Positions 8,356 through 17,007 of a DNA stretch of 64,000 bases are shown piece by piece. The first letter of the stretch is position 1, and each line of letters starts with the position of its first letter. A program made the position numbers and the translations under genes. The stretch is taken from contig JAHYZV010000001.1 of assembly GCA_019424245.1 (NCBI GenBank), forward strand, positions 124,001-188,000, written 5' to 3'. The notes beneath the pieces are model-generated. The model worked only from the letters and a program-made list of their open reading frames with translations. It was not told the DNA's origin and made no database searches. The DNA is from Clostridiales bacterium (lineage in GTDB: Bacteria; Bacillota; Clostridia; Lachnospirales; Lachnospiraceae).

Positions 8356-9128
8356 AAAGCTATATCAAGAACCATCATAAGCGCAAAGCCGATAGCAGCA
8401 CCTATTGTTCCTATGTTGCTGTGTTTGCCGCTCTGTGATTCAGGTATGAGTTCTTCGATTACAACGTACATCATTGCACCTGCTGCAAATGAAAGCAGAT
8501 AAGGAAGAACAGGGGCGATGACCCCAGCAATAAGGATTGTGATAAACCCTCCAACAGGTTCTACAATTCCAGACAGCACTCCGCATACAAATGCTTTTTT
8601 CTTGCTCATGCCTTCACCGCGCAGCGGCATGGATATAATAGCACCCTCTGGAAAATTCTGTATTGCTATGCCTATTGCCAGTGCCATGGCAGCAGCAGCG
8701 GTTATTCCGGAATCCTTCATCATTGCACCTGCAAATGCAACACCGACGGACATTCCTTCTGGTATGTTATGCAGTGTTACAGCAAAAAGCATCATAGTAG
8801 TTTTTGATATATGGGCAGTCTTAATGCCTTCCTGGTTCTTGCTTTCAATGTGCATATGCGGAATAACTGTATCAAGAAGCAGAAGAAAGAATATTCCTGC
8901 AAGAAAACCGACCAGCGCAGCCAGCCATTCGGGTGAGTTGTTCCCTTTACACATATCTATAGATGGTATAAGCAAAGACCATACCGAAGCGGCAATCATA
9001 ACTCCTGCCGCAAATCCTAAAAGCAATTTTTCAAACTTTGGGGCAATCCGTTTCTTTAAGAAGAACACCATTGCTGAACCGAGCGATGTTCCAAGAAAAG
9101 GAATTGCTAATATTATGAATTCAGACAT
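8349..9128 (-). CDS. ZIP family divalent metal transporter
   Basis: Membrane protein of 259 residues with about eight hydrophobic segments, a member of the ZIP family (ZupT-like) that moves Zn2+ and other divalent metals into the cytoplasm. The metal-site signatures are 'HNIPEGMSVGVAF' and 'QNFPEGAIISMPL' in adjacent membrane helices. A His-containing loop ('IPHMHIES') lies at about 92-98 between hydrophobic segments. It is preceded by AAAGGAG. It is transcribed against the surrounding genes from its own promoter (9171-9199) with a palindrome at the predicted transcription start, consistent with metal-responsive repression. Substrate specificity cannot be set from sequence. Confidence 0.92.
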   Translation of the reverse strand: MSEFIILAIPFLGTSLGSAMVFFLKKRIAPKFEKLLLGFAAGVMIAASVWSLLIPSIDMCKGNNSPEWLAALVGFLAGIFFLLLLDTVIPHMHIESKNQEGIKTAHISKTTMMLFAVTLHNIPEGMSVGVAFAGAMMKDSGITAAAAMALAIGIAIQNFPEGAIISMPLRGEGMSKKKAFVCGVLSGIVEPVGGFITILIAGVIAPVLPYLLSFAAGAMMYVVIEELIPESQSGKHSNIGTIGAAIGFALMMVLDIALG

Positions 9129-9148
9129 AAAAGCTCCTTTCCATGTAA

Positions 9149-9164
9149 GTTAGTTAAAACTAAC
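9149..9164. promoter_or_regulatory. Operator-like palindrome at the ZIP gene transcription start
   Basis: GTTAGTTAAAACTAAC is a palindrome with arms GTTAGT/ACTAAC. It lies right where transcription from the promoter at 9171-9199 should begin, so a bound protein would block the gene. TTAG...CTAA resembles boxes of DtxR/MntR-type metal repressors only loosely. Confidence 0.5.
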
Positions 9165-9170
9165 ATGATT

Positions 9171-9199
9171 ATTATAGCATTGAAACAGATATATTACAA
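9171..9199 (-). promoter_or_regulatory. Sigma-A-type promoter of the ZIP transporter
   Basis: On the minus strand TTGTAA (9199-9194) and TATAAT (9176-9171) are separated by 17 bases. The predicted start near 9164 gives a leader of about 36 bases with AAAGGAG before the ATG. Confidence 0.65.
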
Positions 9200-9243
9200 A
9201 TATTTTATTGCAAAGTAGTTATTTACTGCTTGAAAGTTATCTG

Positions 9244-9284
9244 TAGCGACTTTTTAAAAAATAAGTTTCTTATAGCGACTTTTT
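9244..9284 (+). promoter_or_regulatory. Direct repeats in the araC promoter region
   Basis: TAGCGACTTTTT occurs twice, at 9244-9255 and 9273-9284, a 29-base period. The second copy lies in the spacer before a TAGAAT -10-like hexamer (9289-9294); the -35 position is poor (TTTCTT). Paired direct repeats over a weak promoter fit binding of an AraC dimer, probably the product of the gene that follows. Confidence 0.5.
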
Positions 9285-9322
9285 GTGATAGAATGTTTCT
9301 ATATTGGTTGGAGGTATCAGGA

Positions 9323-10192
9323 GTGGAAAATGCAGTTGATAAGGGGAGCGGCTTTTTGTTTCATCTGAACAGGCATGTGGCAGGTAGTGAAACTGACAAG
9401 CATAAGCATGATTATGCGGAACTTTTATATGTGTCAGATGGAAGTCTTACGCAGCATGTGTGCGGTAAAGATATTGATATGCGCACGGGTGATGTGTGCC
9501 TTATTAATTCTGGATGTATGCATTATGAAAGTTTTGAAGAAGATACATTTGTAATAAGACTTGAAATATCAGATATGATTATTGATGCTCTGATAAGTAA
9601 TTCTATGGCAGATGAACAGGCGGTGGATTATATTAAGGAACTGCGAAAAGTATTAAAGAACAGTGAAAGTATACATTTTGCTTCTAAAGATAATTATGAT
9701 AACCAGTTAAAAGATATGCTGACGGCTCTTATAAGTGAGTGTGGTGTGGCGGATATGGCGTCTGCATATATATGTCAGGGACTTATGCTTAGGATTCTGT
9801 GGCGGCTTGGTACAGTATATGAGTATGCACAGTCAAGATACATAAGAAAGAAAATTAACTGGCTTTTACATCAGGAAATCACAGATTATATTGAAGATAA
9901 TATGAAAGATGTTACAATAGATATGCTTGTTGAGAGATTCGGGTATCAGGAGGATTATTTTAACAGATTCCTGAAAGCACAGACAGGCATGACTTTCACG
10001 GAATATCTGCAGGATTGCAGATTGAACAAATCGGCCATTCTCTTAAAAGAAGATTCAATGGATGTTGATGAGATTATAAAGAAAGTCGGATATAGAAACA
10101 AAGGATATTTTTACAGGATATTTACTGAGAAATACAACATGACACCTGCAAAATTCAGAAAATATATTAAAGAAAAGGAGTTTACGATATGA
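9323..10192 (+). CDS. AraC family transcriptional regulator
   Basis: AraC-family regulator of 289 residues. The N-terminal cupin-like sensor (about 15-100) has 'HKHDYAELLYVSDG' and 'GDVCLINSG'; the C-terminal pair of helix-turn-helix motifs spans about 190-285 ('TIDMLVERFGYQEDYFNRFLK' type, then 'YRNKGYFYRIFTEKYNMTPAKFRKY' type). I prefer the GTG at 9323: GGAGG lies 8 bases upstream and the -10 hexamer at 9289 would put transcription start beyond the ATG at 9293. Its stop overlaps the GH43 start by 4 bases, so it very likely controls and is co-made with that glycosidase. The inducer is probably a plant sugar, by context only. Confidence 0.87.
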   Translation: MENAVDKGSGFLFHLNRHVAGSETDKHKHDYAELLYVSDGSLTQHVCGKDIDMRTGDVCLINSGCMHYESFEEDTFVIRLEISDMIIDALISNSMADEQAVDYIKELRKVLKNSESIHFASKDNYDNQLKDMLTALISECGVADMASAYICQGLMLRILWRLGTVYEYAQSRYIRKKINWLLHQEITDYIEDNMKDVTIDMLVERFGYQEDYFNRFLKAQTGMTFTEYLQDCRLNKSAILLKEDSMDVDEIIKKVGYRNKGYFYRIFTEKYNMTPAKFRKYIKEKEFTI

Positions 10193-11727
10193 GTGATATA
10201 TATAACAATCCGGTACAGAGAGGATTCTTTCCAGATCCTTCGGTAGTAAGAGTTGGAGATGACTATTATATGGCTAATTCAACATTCCAGTATTTTCCTG
10301 CAATTGCAATCAGCCATTCGAAGGATATGATTCACTGGCATGTAATCGGACATGCTATTACAGATTCGGAGGAACTTGATTTAAGAGATATAAAGGATTC
10401 ACATGGAATATGGGCGCCTGATATTAATTATGTTGATGGTAAATTCATTATTATGGCAACATTAAGGCTTAATGGAGATGGCAAAAGAGATAATAATGTG
10501 TTAAGACGCCAGCTTGTTGTTACATCAGATAAGCCAGAAGGACCTTATTCAAAGCCTGCGTGGCTTGAGGTTGATAATATTGATCCGTCTTTATTTGTTG
10601 ATGATGACGGGAAGAAGTATCTTCTTATAAGTCCGGGAATCAATCTTTTACCATTAAGTGATGACTGCACTAAGGTTACGGGCGAAAGTGTGTGTGTATG
10701 GCCGGGAACTGGAGAGAGATGCCCGGAAGGACCACACATTTTTAAGAAGGGTGAGTATTATTATGCAATGCTTGCAGAAGGTGGTACAGGCTATGGACAT
10801 GGAATCAATGTTGCCCGTTCAAAGAATCTGTATGGGCCATATGAGGAATCGCCATACAATCCTGTATTAAGACAGTTTAATTCTGATGCACCAATACAGA
10901 GAACAGGTCATGGCAATATATTATCGGCACAGGACGGAAGCTGGTGGTGCTATTATCTGTGTGGAAGACCTAATCAGGGCAACTATACAACAATAGGAAG
11001 AGAGACAGCACTTGACCCTGTTACATGGCTTTCGGATGACTGGTTTGTGATTAACGACAGAAAAGGACCAAGTCTTACACAGAAAGCACCTGAATTGCCA
11101 GAATACACATTTGAAAAATGGACAAGGGATGATTTTGATGATGATACTCTTAATCTTAACTGGGAGTTTGTAAGAAATCCTGTTAAGGGTAATTATTCTC
11201 TTACGGAAAGAAAAGGAAGTTTAAGGCTCTGGACAATGGATGGAACTCTTAATGAGATAAGGGCTAAGAATACTCTTGTAAGAAGAGAACAGGAATTATC
11301 GTATACGGCACATACAAAGGTTGACTTCTATCCTGAAAAGGACGGAGAACAGGCAGGTCTTACCTGTTATTACAGTACTGCGACTTATGTAAGATTGTCA
11401 TTGTGTTATGAGAATGGAAGAAAATTGCAGCTTGTGATTAACAGAAACCATGGCGAGGAACTTATCTCACAGGTGGACAATATAAAGGAGCAGAGCATAT
11501 ACTTAAAGGTTGTAGTTGATAAACTGACAAGAAGCTTTTTCTACAGCTATGATGGTGAACAATGGGAACTTGCAGGAGTGCTTGAAAACTGTATATATCT
11601 GTGTGATGAGGGTGTGCCTGATGACAGAAAGAGGCACACTGGAACGCTTGTTGGAATATATGCCAATAATGGCGGCTGTGGAAGCAGAATTCCGGCAGAT
11701 TTTGATTATTTTGAATATGAGGATTAG
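10189..11727 (+). CDS. Glycoside hydrolase family 43 (beta-xylosidase/arabinofuranosidase type)
   Basis: GH43 enzyme of 512 residues, no signal peptide, so cytoplasmic. The five-bladed propeller domain (1-310) carries the expected acid residues: Asp in 'FPDPS' (about 16), Asp in 'NIDPSLF' (about 132) and Glu in 'CPEGPHIFKK' (about 180). The C-terminal part (about 320-512, 'KWTRDDFDDDTLNLNWEF...') is the beta-sandwich domain found on bacterial beta-xylosidases. The likely role is to release xylose or arabinose from imported oligosaccharides. The start overlaps the AraC stop (ATGA), indicating translational coupling. No transporter or sugar kinase lies next to it, so the exact substrate is open. 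Confidence 0.92.
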   Translation: MSDIYNNPVQRGFFPDPSVVRVGDDYYMANSTFQYFPAIAISHSKDMIHWHVIGHAITDSEELDLRDIKDSHGIWAPDINYVDGKFIIMATLRLNGDGKRDNNVLRRQLVVTSDKPEGPYSKPAWLEVDNIDPSLFVDDDGKKYLLISPGINLLPLSDDCTKVTGESVCVWPGTGERCPEGPHIFKKGEYYYAMLAEGGTGYGHGINVARSKNLYGPYEESPYNPVLRQFNSDAPIQRTGHGNILSAQDGSWWCYYLCGRPNQGNYTTIGRETALDPVTWLSDDWFVINDRKGPSLTQKAPELPEYTFEKWTRDDFDDDTLNLNWEFVRNPVKGNYSLTERKGSLRLWTMDGTLNEIRAKNTLVRREQELSYTAHTKVDFYPEKDGEQAGLTCYYSTATYVRLSLCYENGRKLQLVINRNHGEELISQVDNIKEQSIYLKVVVDKLTRSFFYSYDGEQWELAGVLENCIYLCDEGVPDDRKRHTGTLVGIYANNGGCGSRIPADFDYFEYED

Positions 11728-11733
11728 ATTTTT

Positions 11734-12978
11734 ATGAGTTTTGATTGTGTGGTTATAGGCGGAGGCGCAGCCGGAATGATGGCTGCCATACAATGTAAAG
11801 AGAATAATATGCAGACTGTGATTATAGAACACACAGCAAAGCTTGGAACTAAGATTTTAAAGACAGGCAATGGCAAATGTAATTTTTCTAATACATTTAT
11901 GACTAAGGAAATGTACCAGAACAATAATGCGGATTATGCGATGGGCATTATTAACAGGTTTAATGTTGATGATACAATACATTTTTTTGAGAATTTAAGT
12001 GTATATAAGAAGGAGCGTAACGGCTATCTGTATCCGAGGTCAGAGATGGCGGCATCTGTGGCGCTGGCTCTTACAGGAAGGATACAGGCTCTTGATATTC
12101 CGGTTTTCTTTGAAACATCTGTTAAAAGAATTGACAATGCAGGCAGTGAATATGTGTTACAGCTTGAAGGAGCGAAGACTAATACAATTAAGACTAAGAC
12201 AGTGATATTTGCATGCGGTTCGGCGGCTTCACCGTCTTCTGGTTCTGATGGAAGCGGTTATAAGCTTGTTAAGAAGCTTGGAGTTAAGCTTGTTAAGCCT
12301 CTTCCGGCACTTACGGCACTTGAATCTGACAAGAAGAATATGAAACTTGCTACAGGTGTAAGAGCATATGGTAATGTTAAGATTATGGCAGCAGGCAGAG
12401 AGGTTTCTCAGGATACTGGCGAGATTCAGTTTACTGATTATGGAATATCAGGAATCCCTGTTTTTCAGGTGAGCCGTTTTGCTGTCAGGGCGCTGGAAGA
12501 AGGTCAGAAGGTTGAAGCTTTAGTTGATGTGGCAGCAGATATCAGTGAAGAAGAACTTGTATCAATGATAAAATGTGCGGTGGGTACAAGAAAACAACAG
12601 TCAGTAAGTGAAAGCCTTTCGGGAATATTTAATAAAAAGCTTGTGATGATGATATGTAAGGATATAGGAATTGAGGGTAATTCCTCGGCTTCTGATATAG
12701 ATGACGACATATGCCAGAAACTTGCCAGACATATGAAATCCCTCCGCTACCATATAACAGGATACAAGAGCAATGATTATGCACAGGTATGCCAGGGTGG
12801 TGTTGATGTATCAGAACTGAATGAGAATCTTGAATCGATTGATAACCCTGGAATATTCTTTGCAGGGGAGCTTGTGGATATAGACGGTAAATGTGGTGGT
12901 TATAACCTTCAGTGGGCATGGAGCAGTGGTGTGGTTGCTGCAAAGTCAGCGTTTGATTATTGTAACAGACAGGAATAA
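11734..12978 (+). CDS. FAD-dependent oxidoreductase, HI0933/YhiN family
   Basis: Flavoprotein of 414 residues in the HI0933/YhiN family, often labelled aminoacetone oxidase family. The N-terminal dinucleotide fold is 'DCVVIGGGAAGMMAAI'; the family-specific 'LGTKILKTGNGKCNFSN' follows at about 34-50, and the C-terminal FAD contact is 'GELVDIDGKCGGYNLQWAW'. The physiological reaction of this family is not settled. It begins 6 bases after the GH43 stop with no clear ribosome site and is followed 5 bases later by a second flavoprotein, so it is probably translated from a shared transcript. Confidence 0.88.
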   Translation: MSFDCVVIGGGAAGMMAAIQCKENNMQTVIIEHTAKLGTKILKTGNGKCNFSNTFMTKEMYQNNNADYAMGIINRFNVDDTIHFFENLSVYKKERNGYLYPRSEMAASVALALTGRIQALDIPVFFETSVKRIDNAGSEYVLQLEGAKTNTIKTKTVIFACGSAASPSSGSDGSGYKLVKKLGVKLVKPLPALTALESDKKNMKLATGVRAYGNVKIMAAGREVSQDTGEIQFTDYGISGIPVFQVSRFAVRALEEGQKVEALVDVAADISEEELVSMIKCAVGTRKQQSVSESLSGIFNKKLVMMICKDIGIEGNSSASDIDDDICQKLARHMKSLRYHITGYKSNDYAQVCQGGVDVSELNENLESIDNPGIFFAGELVDIDGKCGGYNLQWAWSSGVVAAKSAFDYCNRQE

Positions 12979-12983
12979 GAATT

Positions 12984-14630
12984 ATGGAAAAGAAATGTAT
13001 TAAGATTAGCAATCTAAAGATATCTCCTGATAAAGATACGACATTTTTAGAAGGAGTTATAAGAAAAGAATTAAGACTTGGAAAAGATGCACAGATTGAT
13101 TATGAAATAGTTAAAAGGTCACTTGACTGCAGACACAAGCCTCAGGTTATGTATATTTACAGTGTCGAAGTGTATAAGGTGGTGCGTTCTGGCAGGGAAG
13201 AAAAGCTTGAGAATATAATTAAGAAATCAGGCTGTAAAAATGCTGTTATGTCTAAGAGAGTTATCTATAAGTTTCCTGTTGCTGCGACAGAAACTGTTGA
13301 TGAAGATAAAAGACCTGTAGTTATCGGATTTGGACCGGCAGGAATATTCTGCGCTCTTGAGCTTGCTAAAGCGGGGCTTAGACCTGTTGTATATGAGCGT
13401 GGGCAGGACGTTGATACAAGAACCAAGAAGGTAGCGCGGTTCTGGGAGATGGGTGAGCTTGATACAGAGTGCAATGTGCAGTTTGGCGAAGGCGGAGCAG
13501 GTACATTTTCAGATGGAAAGCTTAATACACAGATTTCAGATACATTTGGAAGAATAAGATATGTACTGCAAAGTTTTGTCGGATTCGGTGCATCAGAAGA
13601 GATTCTGTACGCCAATAAGCCTCATATAGGAACGGATGTGCTTGCAGTTGTTATTAAGAACATAAGAAAGCATATTATTGAACTTGGCGGAGAGGTTAAT
13701 TTCGGCTCCTGCCTTAAAAAAATCGAGGTTAAAGATGGAAAAGTGTGTGGCGTTGTAATTGCTGACAAAGATGGTGAACACATAAGAAGATGCAGTAAAG
13801 TGTGCCTTGCAATAGGCCACAGTTCAAGAGATACATTTGAATATCTTAACAATGAGAACATAGCTATGGAGCCGAAGCCTTTTGCAGTTGGAGTAAGAAT
13901 AGAACATCCCCAGGAAATGATTAATTATAATGCTTATGCAGATGCTGCATATGAGCTTCCGGCTGCTGATTATAAAGTCACTTACAAGACAAAGAATACA
14001 GATAAAGAACGAGGCGTGTATTCGTTCTGTATGTGCCCTGGTGGTTATGTTGTTAACGCTTCATCAGAAAACGGCAGAACATGTGTTAATGGAATGAGTT
14101 ATTCAGGCCGTGATTCCCGAAATGCTAATTCAGCAATAATTGTTACAGTCGGGCCGGACGATTTCGGATATGGAGTGCTTGATGGAATAAAATTCCAGAG
14201 ACAGCTGGAAGCAAACGCTTATGCTGAGGGAAATGGAAAAGTTCCGGTACAGTTATTTGGCGATTTTGAGGAAAATATTCAAACAGCAGAATTGGGAGAA
14301 GTTGAGCCTTGTATAAAGGGTGAATATACATTAGCTAATCTTAGGAATGTATTACCTTCTTATGTGGCGGATTCGATTGTTGAAGGTGTGCATGGCTTTT
14401 CAAGATTTATACATGACTTTGACCGGAAAGATGCGGTACTTTCGGGTGTTGAGAGCAGAACATCAAGTCCTGTAAGAATAACAAGAAATGATGAACTTAT
14501 GAGTACCTCAGTATGTGGATTGTATCCGTGCGGTGAAGGTGCAGGGTATGCAGGCGGCATAACATCTGCTGCGGTTGATGGTGTCAAGGTTGCGGAACAT
14601 ATGGCAGTAACAGCTGCCTGTATGGGATAA
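12984..14630 (+). CDS. NAD(P)/FAD-dependent dehydrogenase of unknown substrate
   Basis: Flavoprotein of 548 residues, typical for the 'FAD-dependent protein' family common in clostridia. Residues 1-95 form a small N-terminal domain ('IKISNLKISPDKDTTF', 'SLDCRHKPQVMYIYS') that precedes the dinucleotide fold 'PVVIGFGPAGIFCALELAKAG' (about 110-130). A 'GEGGAGTFSDGKL' motif follows at about 168-180 and the C-terminus has 'GEGAGYAGGITSAAVDG'. The reaction is unknown; earlier links to anaerobic redox or thiol metabolism are guesses. It ends the cluster that starts with araC; a new promoter lies downstream for proB. Confidence 0.85.
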   Translation: MEKKCIKISNLKISPDKDTTFLEGVIRKELRLGKDAQIDYEIVKRSLDCRHKPQVMYIYSVEVYKVVRSGREEKLENIIKKSGCKNAVMSKRVIYKFPVAATETVDEDKRPVVIGFGPAGIFCALELAKAGLRPVVYERGQDVDTRTKKVARFWEMGELDTECNVQFGEGGAGTFSDGKLNTQISDTFGRIRYVLQSFVGFGASEEILYANKPHIGTDVLAVVIKNIRKHIIELGGEVNFGSCLKKIEVKDGKVCGVVIADKDGEHIRRCSKVCLAIGHSSRDTFEYLNNENIAMEPKPFAVGVRIEHPQEMINYNAYADAAYELPAADYKVTYKTKNTDKERGVYSFCMCPGGYVVNASSENGRTCVNGMSYSGRDSRNANSAIIVTVGPDDFGYGVLDGIKFQRQLEANAYAEGNGKVPVQLFGDFEENIQTAELGEVEPCIKGEYTLANLRNVLPSYVADSIVEGVHGFSRFIHDFDRKDAVLSGVESRTSSPVRITRNDELMSTSVCGLYPCGEGAGYAGGITSAAVDGVKVAEHMAVTAACMG

Positions 14631-14632
14631 TA

Positions 14633-14661
14633 TGGACTTTTTGATAAAAATATAGTAAAAT
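14633..14661 (+). promoter_or_regulatory. Putative promoter of the proB operon
   Basis: TGGACT (14633-14638) and TAAAAT (14656-14661) are separated by 17 bases, giving a start near 14668 and a leader of about 30 bases. The -35 is weak. I see no proline T-box in this short gap. Confidence 0.45.
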
Positions 14662-14699
14662 AGACCAGCATTTGATTTTTTTACTGGAGATATTAAAAT

Positions 14700-15551
14700 A
14701 TGGGGAATTATAGAGAGTTTATAAAAGATAAGAAAAGAATTGTTATAAAGATAGGTTCATCTTCACTTATGCATGAGCAGACTGGCAGATTGGATCTTTT
14801 AAAGATTGAAAAGCTGGTAAGGATTCTTATTGATATTAAGAATTCAGGAAAAGATGTTGTTTTAGTTTCTTCTGGTGCAATAGCTGTCGGAAGGGCTGTT
14901 ATAGGACTTTGTGACAGACCTACAGAACTTCCTGTAAAACAGGCATGTGCATCCATAGGACAGGCTAAGTTAATGATGGTTTACCAGAAGATATTTGCAG
15001 AATATGGTGCAGTTGCATCACAGGTTCTTCTTACCAAGAACACGATAGTTAATGATGTTAACAGAACTAACGCACAGAATACATTTAACGAAATCTTAAA
15101 GCTTGGTGCAGTGCCAATCGTTAATGAGAATGATACCGTATCAACTTATGAGATTGAACAGCTGCAGGCTTTTGGAGACAATGACAGACTTTCAGCAATT
15201 GTTGCTTCAATTATCGGAGCGGACCTTCTTATTCTGTTATCTGATATTGATGGTCTGTATACAGATGATCCAAACACTAATCCTAATGCAAAATTTGTTG
15301 AAACTGTATACGAGATTGATGAGAAGCTTATGGGAATGGGTAAAGATTCATCCGGCAGTAATATGGGGACTGGCGGAATGACAACCAAGCTTATTGCAGG
15401 AAAGATTGCAACACTGTCGGGGGCGGATATGATTATTACTAATGGTAATGATGTTGACAATATTATCAGGGTTATGGCAGGAGAGAATGTTGGAACATTG
15501 TTCTTAGACCACAGAGCATCTGATTTTGACCTGATGTCTCTTATAGATTAA
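14700..15551 (+). CDS. proB: Glutamate 5-kinase, form without PUA domain
   Basis: Glutamate 5-kinase, the first step of proline synthesis from glutamate (ATP + glutamate to glutamyl 5-phosphate). The amino-acid-kinase fold runs over the whole 283 residues: 'RIVIKIGSSSL' at 14-24, 'VSSGAIAVG' at about 57, 'VPIVNENDTVS' at about 137, 'FGDNDRLSA', and 'GTGGMTTKL' near 223. The C-terminal PUA domain of the 370-residue enzymes is absent, a common variant in Firmicutes. An ACTGGAG site precedes the ATG. It heads an operon ending with proA, but three genes lie between the two. Confidence 0.95.
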   Translation: MGNYREFIKDKKRIVIKIGSSSLMHEQTGRLDLLKIEKLVRILIDIKNSGKDVVLVSSGAIAVGRAVIGLCDRPTELPVKQACASIGQAKLMMVYQKIFAEYGAVASQVLLTKNTIVNDVNRTNAQNTFNEILKLGAVPIVNENDTVSTYEIEQLQAFGDNDRLSAIVASIIGADLLILLSDIDGLYTDDPNTNPNAKFVETVYEIDEKLMGMGKDSSGSNMGTGGMTTKLIAGKIATLSGADMIITNGNDVDNIIRVMAGENVGTLFLDHRASDFDLMSLID

Positions 15552-15592
15552 GGCTGATTGAAGATTACTTGGACGACAACGGGAGGTCATAC

Positions 15593-16738
15593 ATGGATAT
15601 TAAGCTGATGAGGAATTCGGAGAAGGGAATATTCTATTCTATTAATGACAGGCTTTTAATGCAGATAACAGATGATAATTATCAGTATCAGGGTCTTCAG
15701 GGAAAGAAATATTTTATTCTGAATGCAGCAACTAATGAAAAATTTGAAGTGGCATCGCAGATTAAGAAGTATAATTTCTGTAAGGTGAAATATGCATGCC
15801 TTGAAAGAAATTATATGTTCTTCACATCACTGGAATCAGTGACTGAAAGCCGTACACTTCTTACTGTATACAGGTTTATGTTCGATACTAATGAGAATGA
15901 GGCAGTATTCAGTATGGAGATAGATAATACCGATATATCTGATGGATTGAGATATTATATATTTGTTATGGATTCTAATTATTTTTTTGTTGAAAAGCTT
16001 GAAAAGAAAGGAAAACTGATAGATATATTTCTCTATGATATTAATTCTGAAACAGATAATGACATGAGTGATACATTTGTGAAAAATACAGGCATATATA
16101 AGGTGCTTCCAATAGGTGGAAACAATTGTGTCATAAAATTCGGAGCAGACAGACTTGTATCAGATGGAACAGGCGGTGAAGAAAAAATAGCTGTACTTAA
16201 TGCTAAACAGTTTGTTTCTGAGATATCGTTTAATGGTCAGATGATAACTATGGAAGAACTTGATGTGTCAGATGAATCGACTACATTTCCATATATAAAA
16301 GCAGGTTCTGGAAAGATTATTTATTCGAAATATAATTTTAATAGTCAGTCAGAAGAAATCATTATATATGATGCTATAACAAAGGTTAAGCAGGTAAGAC
16401 TTAATAATAATGTTGAACATGCAATGGATTTAAGTTTTACTTATATTATCAATGATATCCCATATTTACTTAAAAAAGTGGATAAAAGCACATGCTTTGT
16501 TAATCTTAATACACAGAAGCCAGAATACAGGCTTCATTCTGATATGAAATTCAGATATATGAAGAATGATATTGTTGTTATAACACGTATGAGACATCGG
16601 TTTTTCTTTATTAAGAAAGCTTCTGAATATATTGAAGCATATAGAATTTTGGATCTTCATCATCCTGTGCTTTCTACAAAGGCTGTGTATAACAGTTGTG
16701 CAGAAAGCGGAGATGATTTGATTATATTTACTAATTAG
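15593..16738 (+). CDS. Uncharacterised beta-rich protein in the proline operon
   Basis: I do not recognise this 381-residue protein. It has no signal peptide and no hydrophobic membrane segment, so it is probably cytoplasmic. The sequence is built of short alternating hydrophobic and charged stretches with many turns and recurring 'Y/F-aromatic' strand patterns ('YYIFVMDSNYFFVEKL', 'GKIIYSKYNF', 'DIVVITRMRHRFFFI'), which suggests a repeated beta fold such as a propeller; this is inference. The ATG follows GGGAGG with good spacing (an earlier TTG at 15569 is unlikely). It sits between proB and a DUF896 gene, overlapping neither in function. Confidence 0.75.
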   Translation: MDIKLMRNSEKGIFYSINDRLLMQITDDNYQYQGLQGKKYFILNAATNEKFEVASQIKKYNFCKVKYACLERNYMFFTSLESVTESRTLLTVYRFMFDTNENEAVFSMEIDNTDISDGLRYYIFVMDSNYFFVEKLEKKGKLIDIFLYDINSETDNDMSDTFVKNTGIYKVLPIGGNNCVIKFGADRLVSDGTGGEEKIAVLNAKQFVSEISFNGQMITMEELDVSDESTTFPYIKAGSGKIIYSKYNFNSQSEEIIIYDAITKVKQVRLNNNVEHAMDLSFTYIINDIPYLLKKVDKSTCFVNLNTQKPEYRLHSDMKFRYMKNDIVVITRMRHRFFFIKKASEYIEAYRILDLHHPVLSTKAVYNSCAESGDDLIIFTN

Positions 16739-16752
16739 TGACAGAGGTTTGT

Positions 16753-17007
16753 ATGGTTACAGAGAAAACATTAGAAAGAATTAACGAGCTTTATCATAAA
16801 TCTAAAGCAGAGGGACTTACAGATGCAGAACTTGCTGAACAGAAGCAGTTAAGAGCTGATTATGTTAAAGCTTTCAGAGAAAACTTAAGAGGACAGTTAG
16901 AATCTATTAAGATTAAGAATCCTGATGGTTCTTTAATAGATGTCAAGGCAAGACATGATGAGAAGATGAAAAGACTGGCAGAGGAACAGGCAGAGAAAGG
17001 CAACTAG
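16753..17007 (+). CDS. DUF896 family protein (YnzC-like)
   Basis: Small soluble protein of 84 residues in the DUF896 (YnzC/YaaO-type) family: 'RINELYHKSKAEGLTDAELAEQ' opening, then 'LRADYVKAFRENLRGQLESI', all helical, with a charged tail. The family forms helical hairpins; its role is unknown, though in Bacillus ynzC belongs to the SOS-linked yneA operon. The ATG at 16753 matches the family start and has GAGG upstream; the GTG at 16738, overlapping the previous stop, is less likely. It ends directly against the start codon of the next gene. Confidence 0.9.
   Translation: MVTEKTLERINELYHKSKAEGLTDAELAEQKQLRADYVKAFRENLRGQLESIKIKNPDGSLIDVKARHDEKMKRLAEEQAEKGN

Noticed and set aside
8518..9153. 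Open frame of 211 codons on the plus strand over the ZIP gene
   Set aside because: Antisense shadow; composition is rich in Ser/Pro/Ala as expected for the reverse of a membrane protein, and the minus-strand gene has clear ZIP motifs.
14631..14700. T-box or proline riboswitch before proB
   Set aside because: The gap is too short and lacks a T-box sequence or specifier hairpin.
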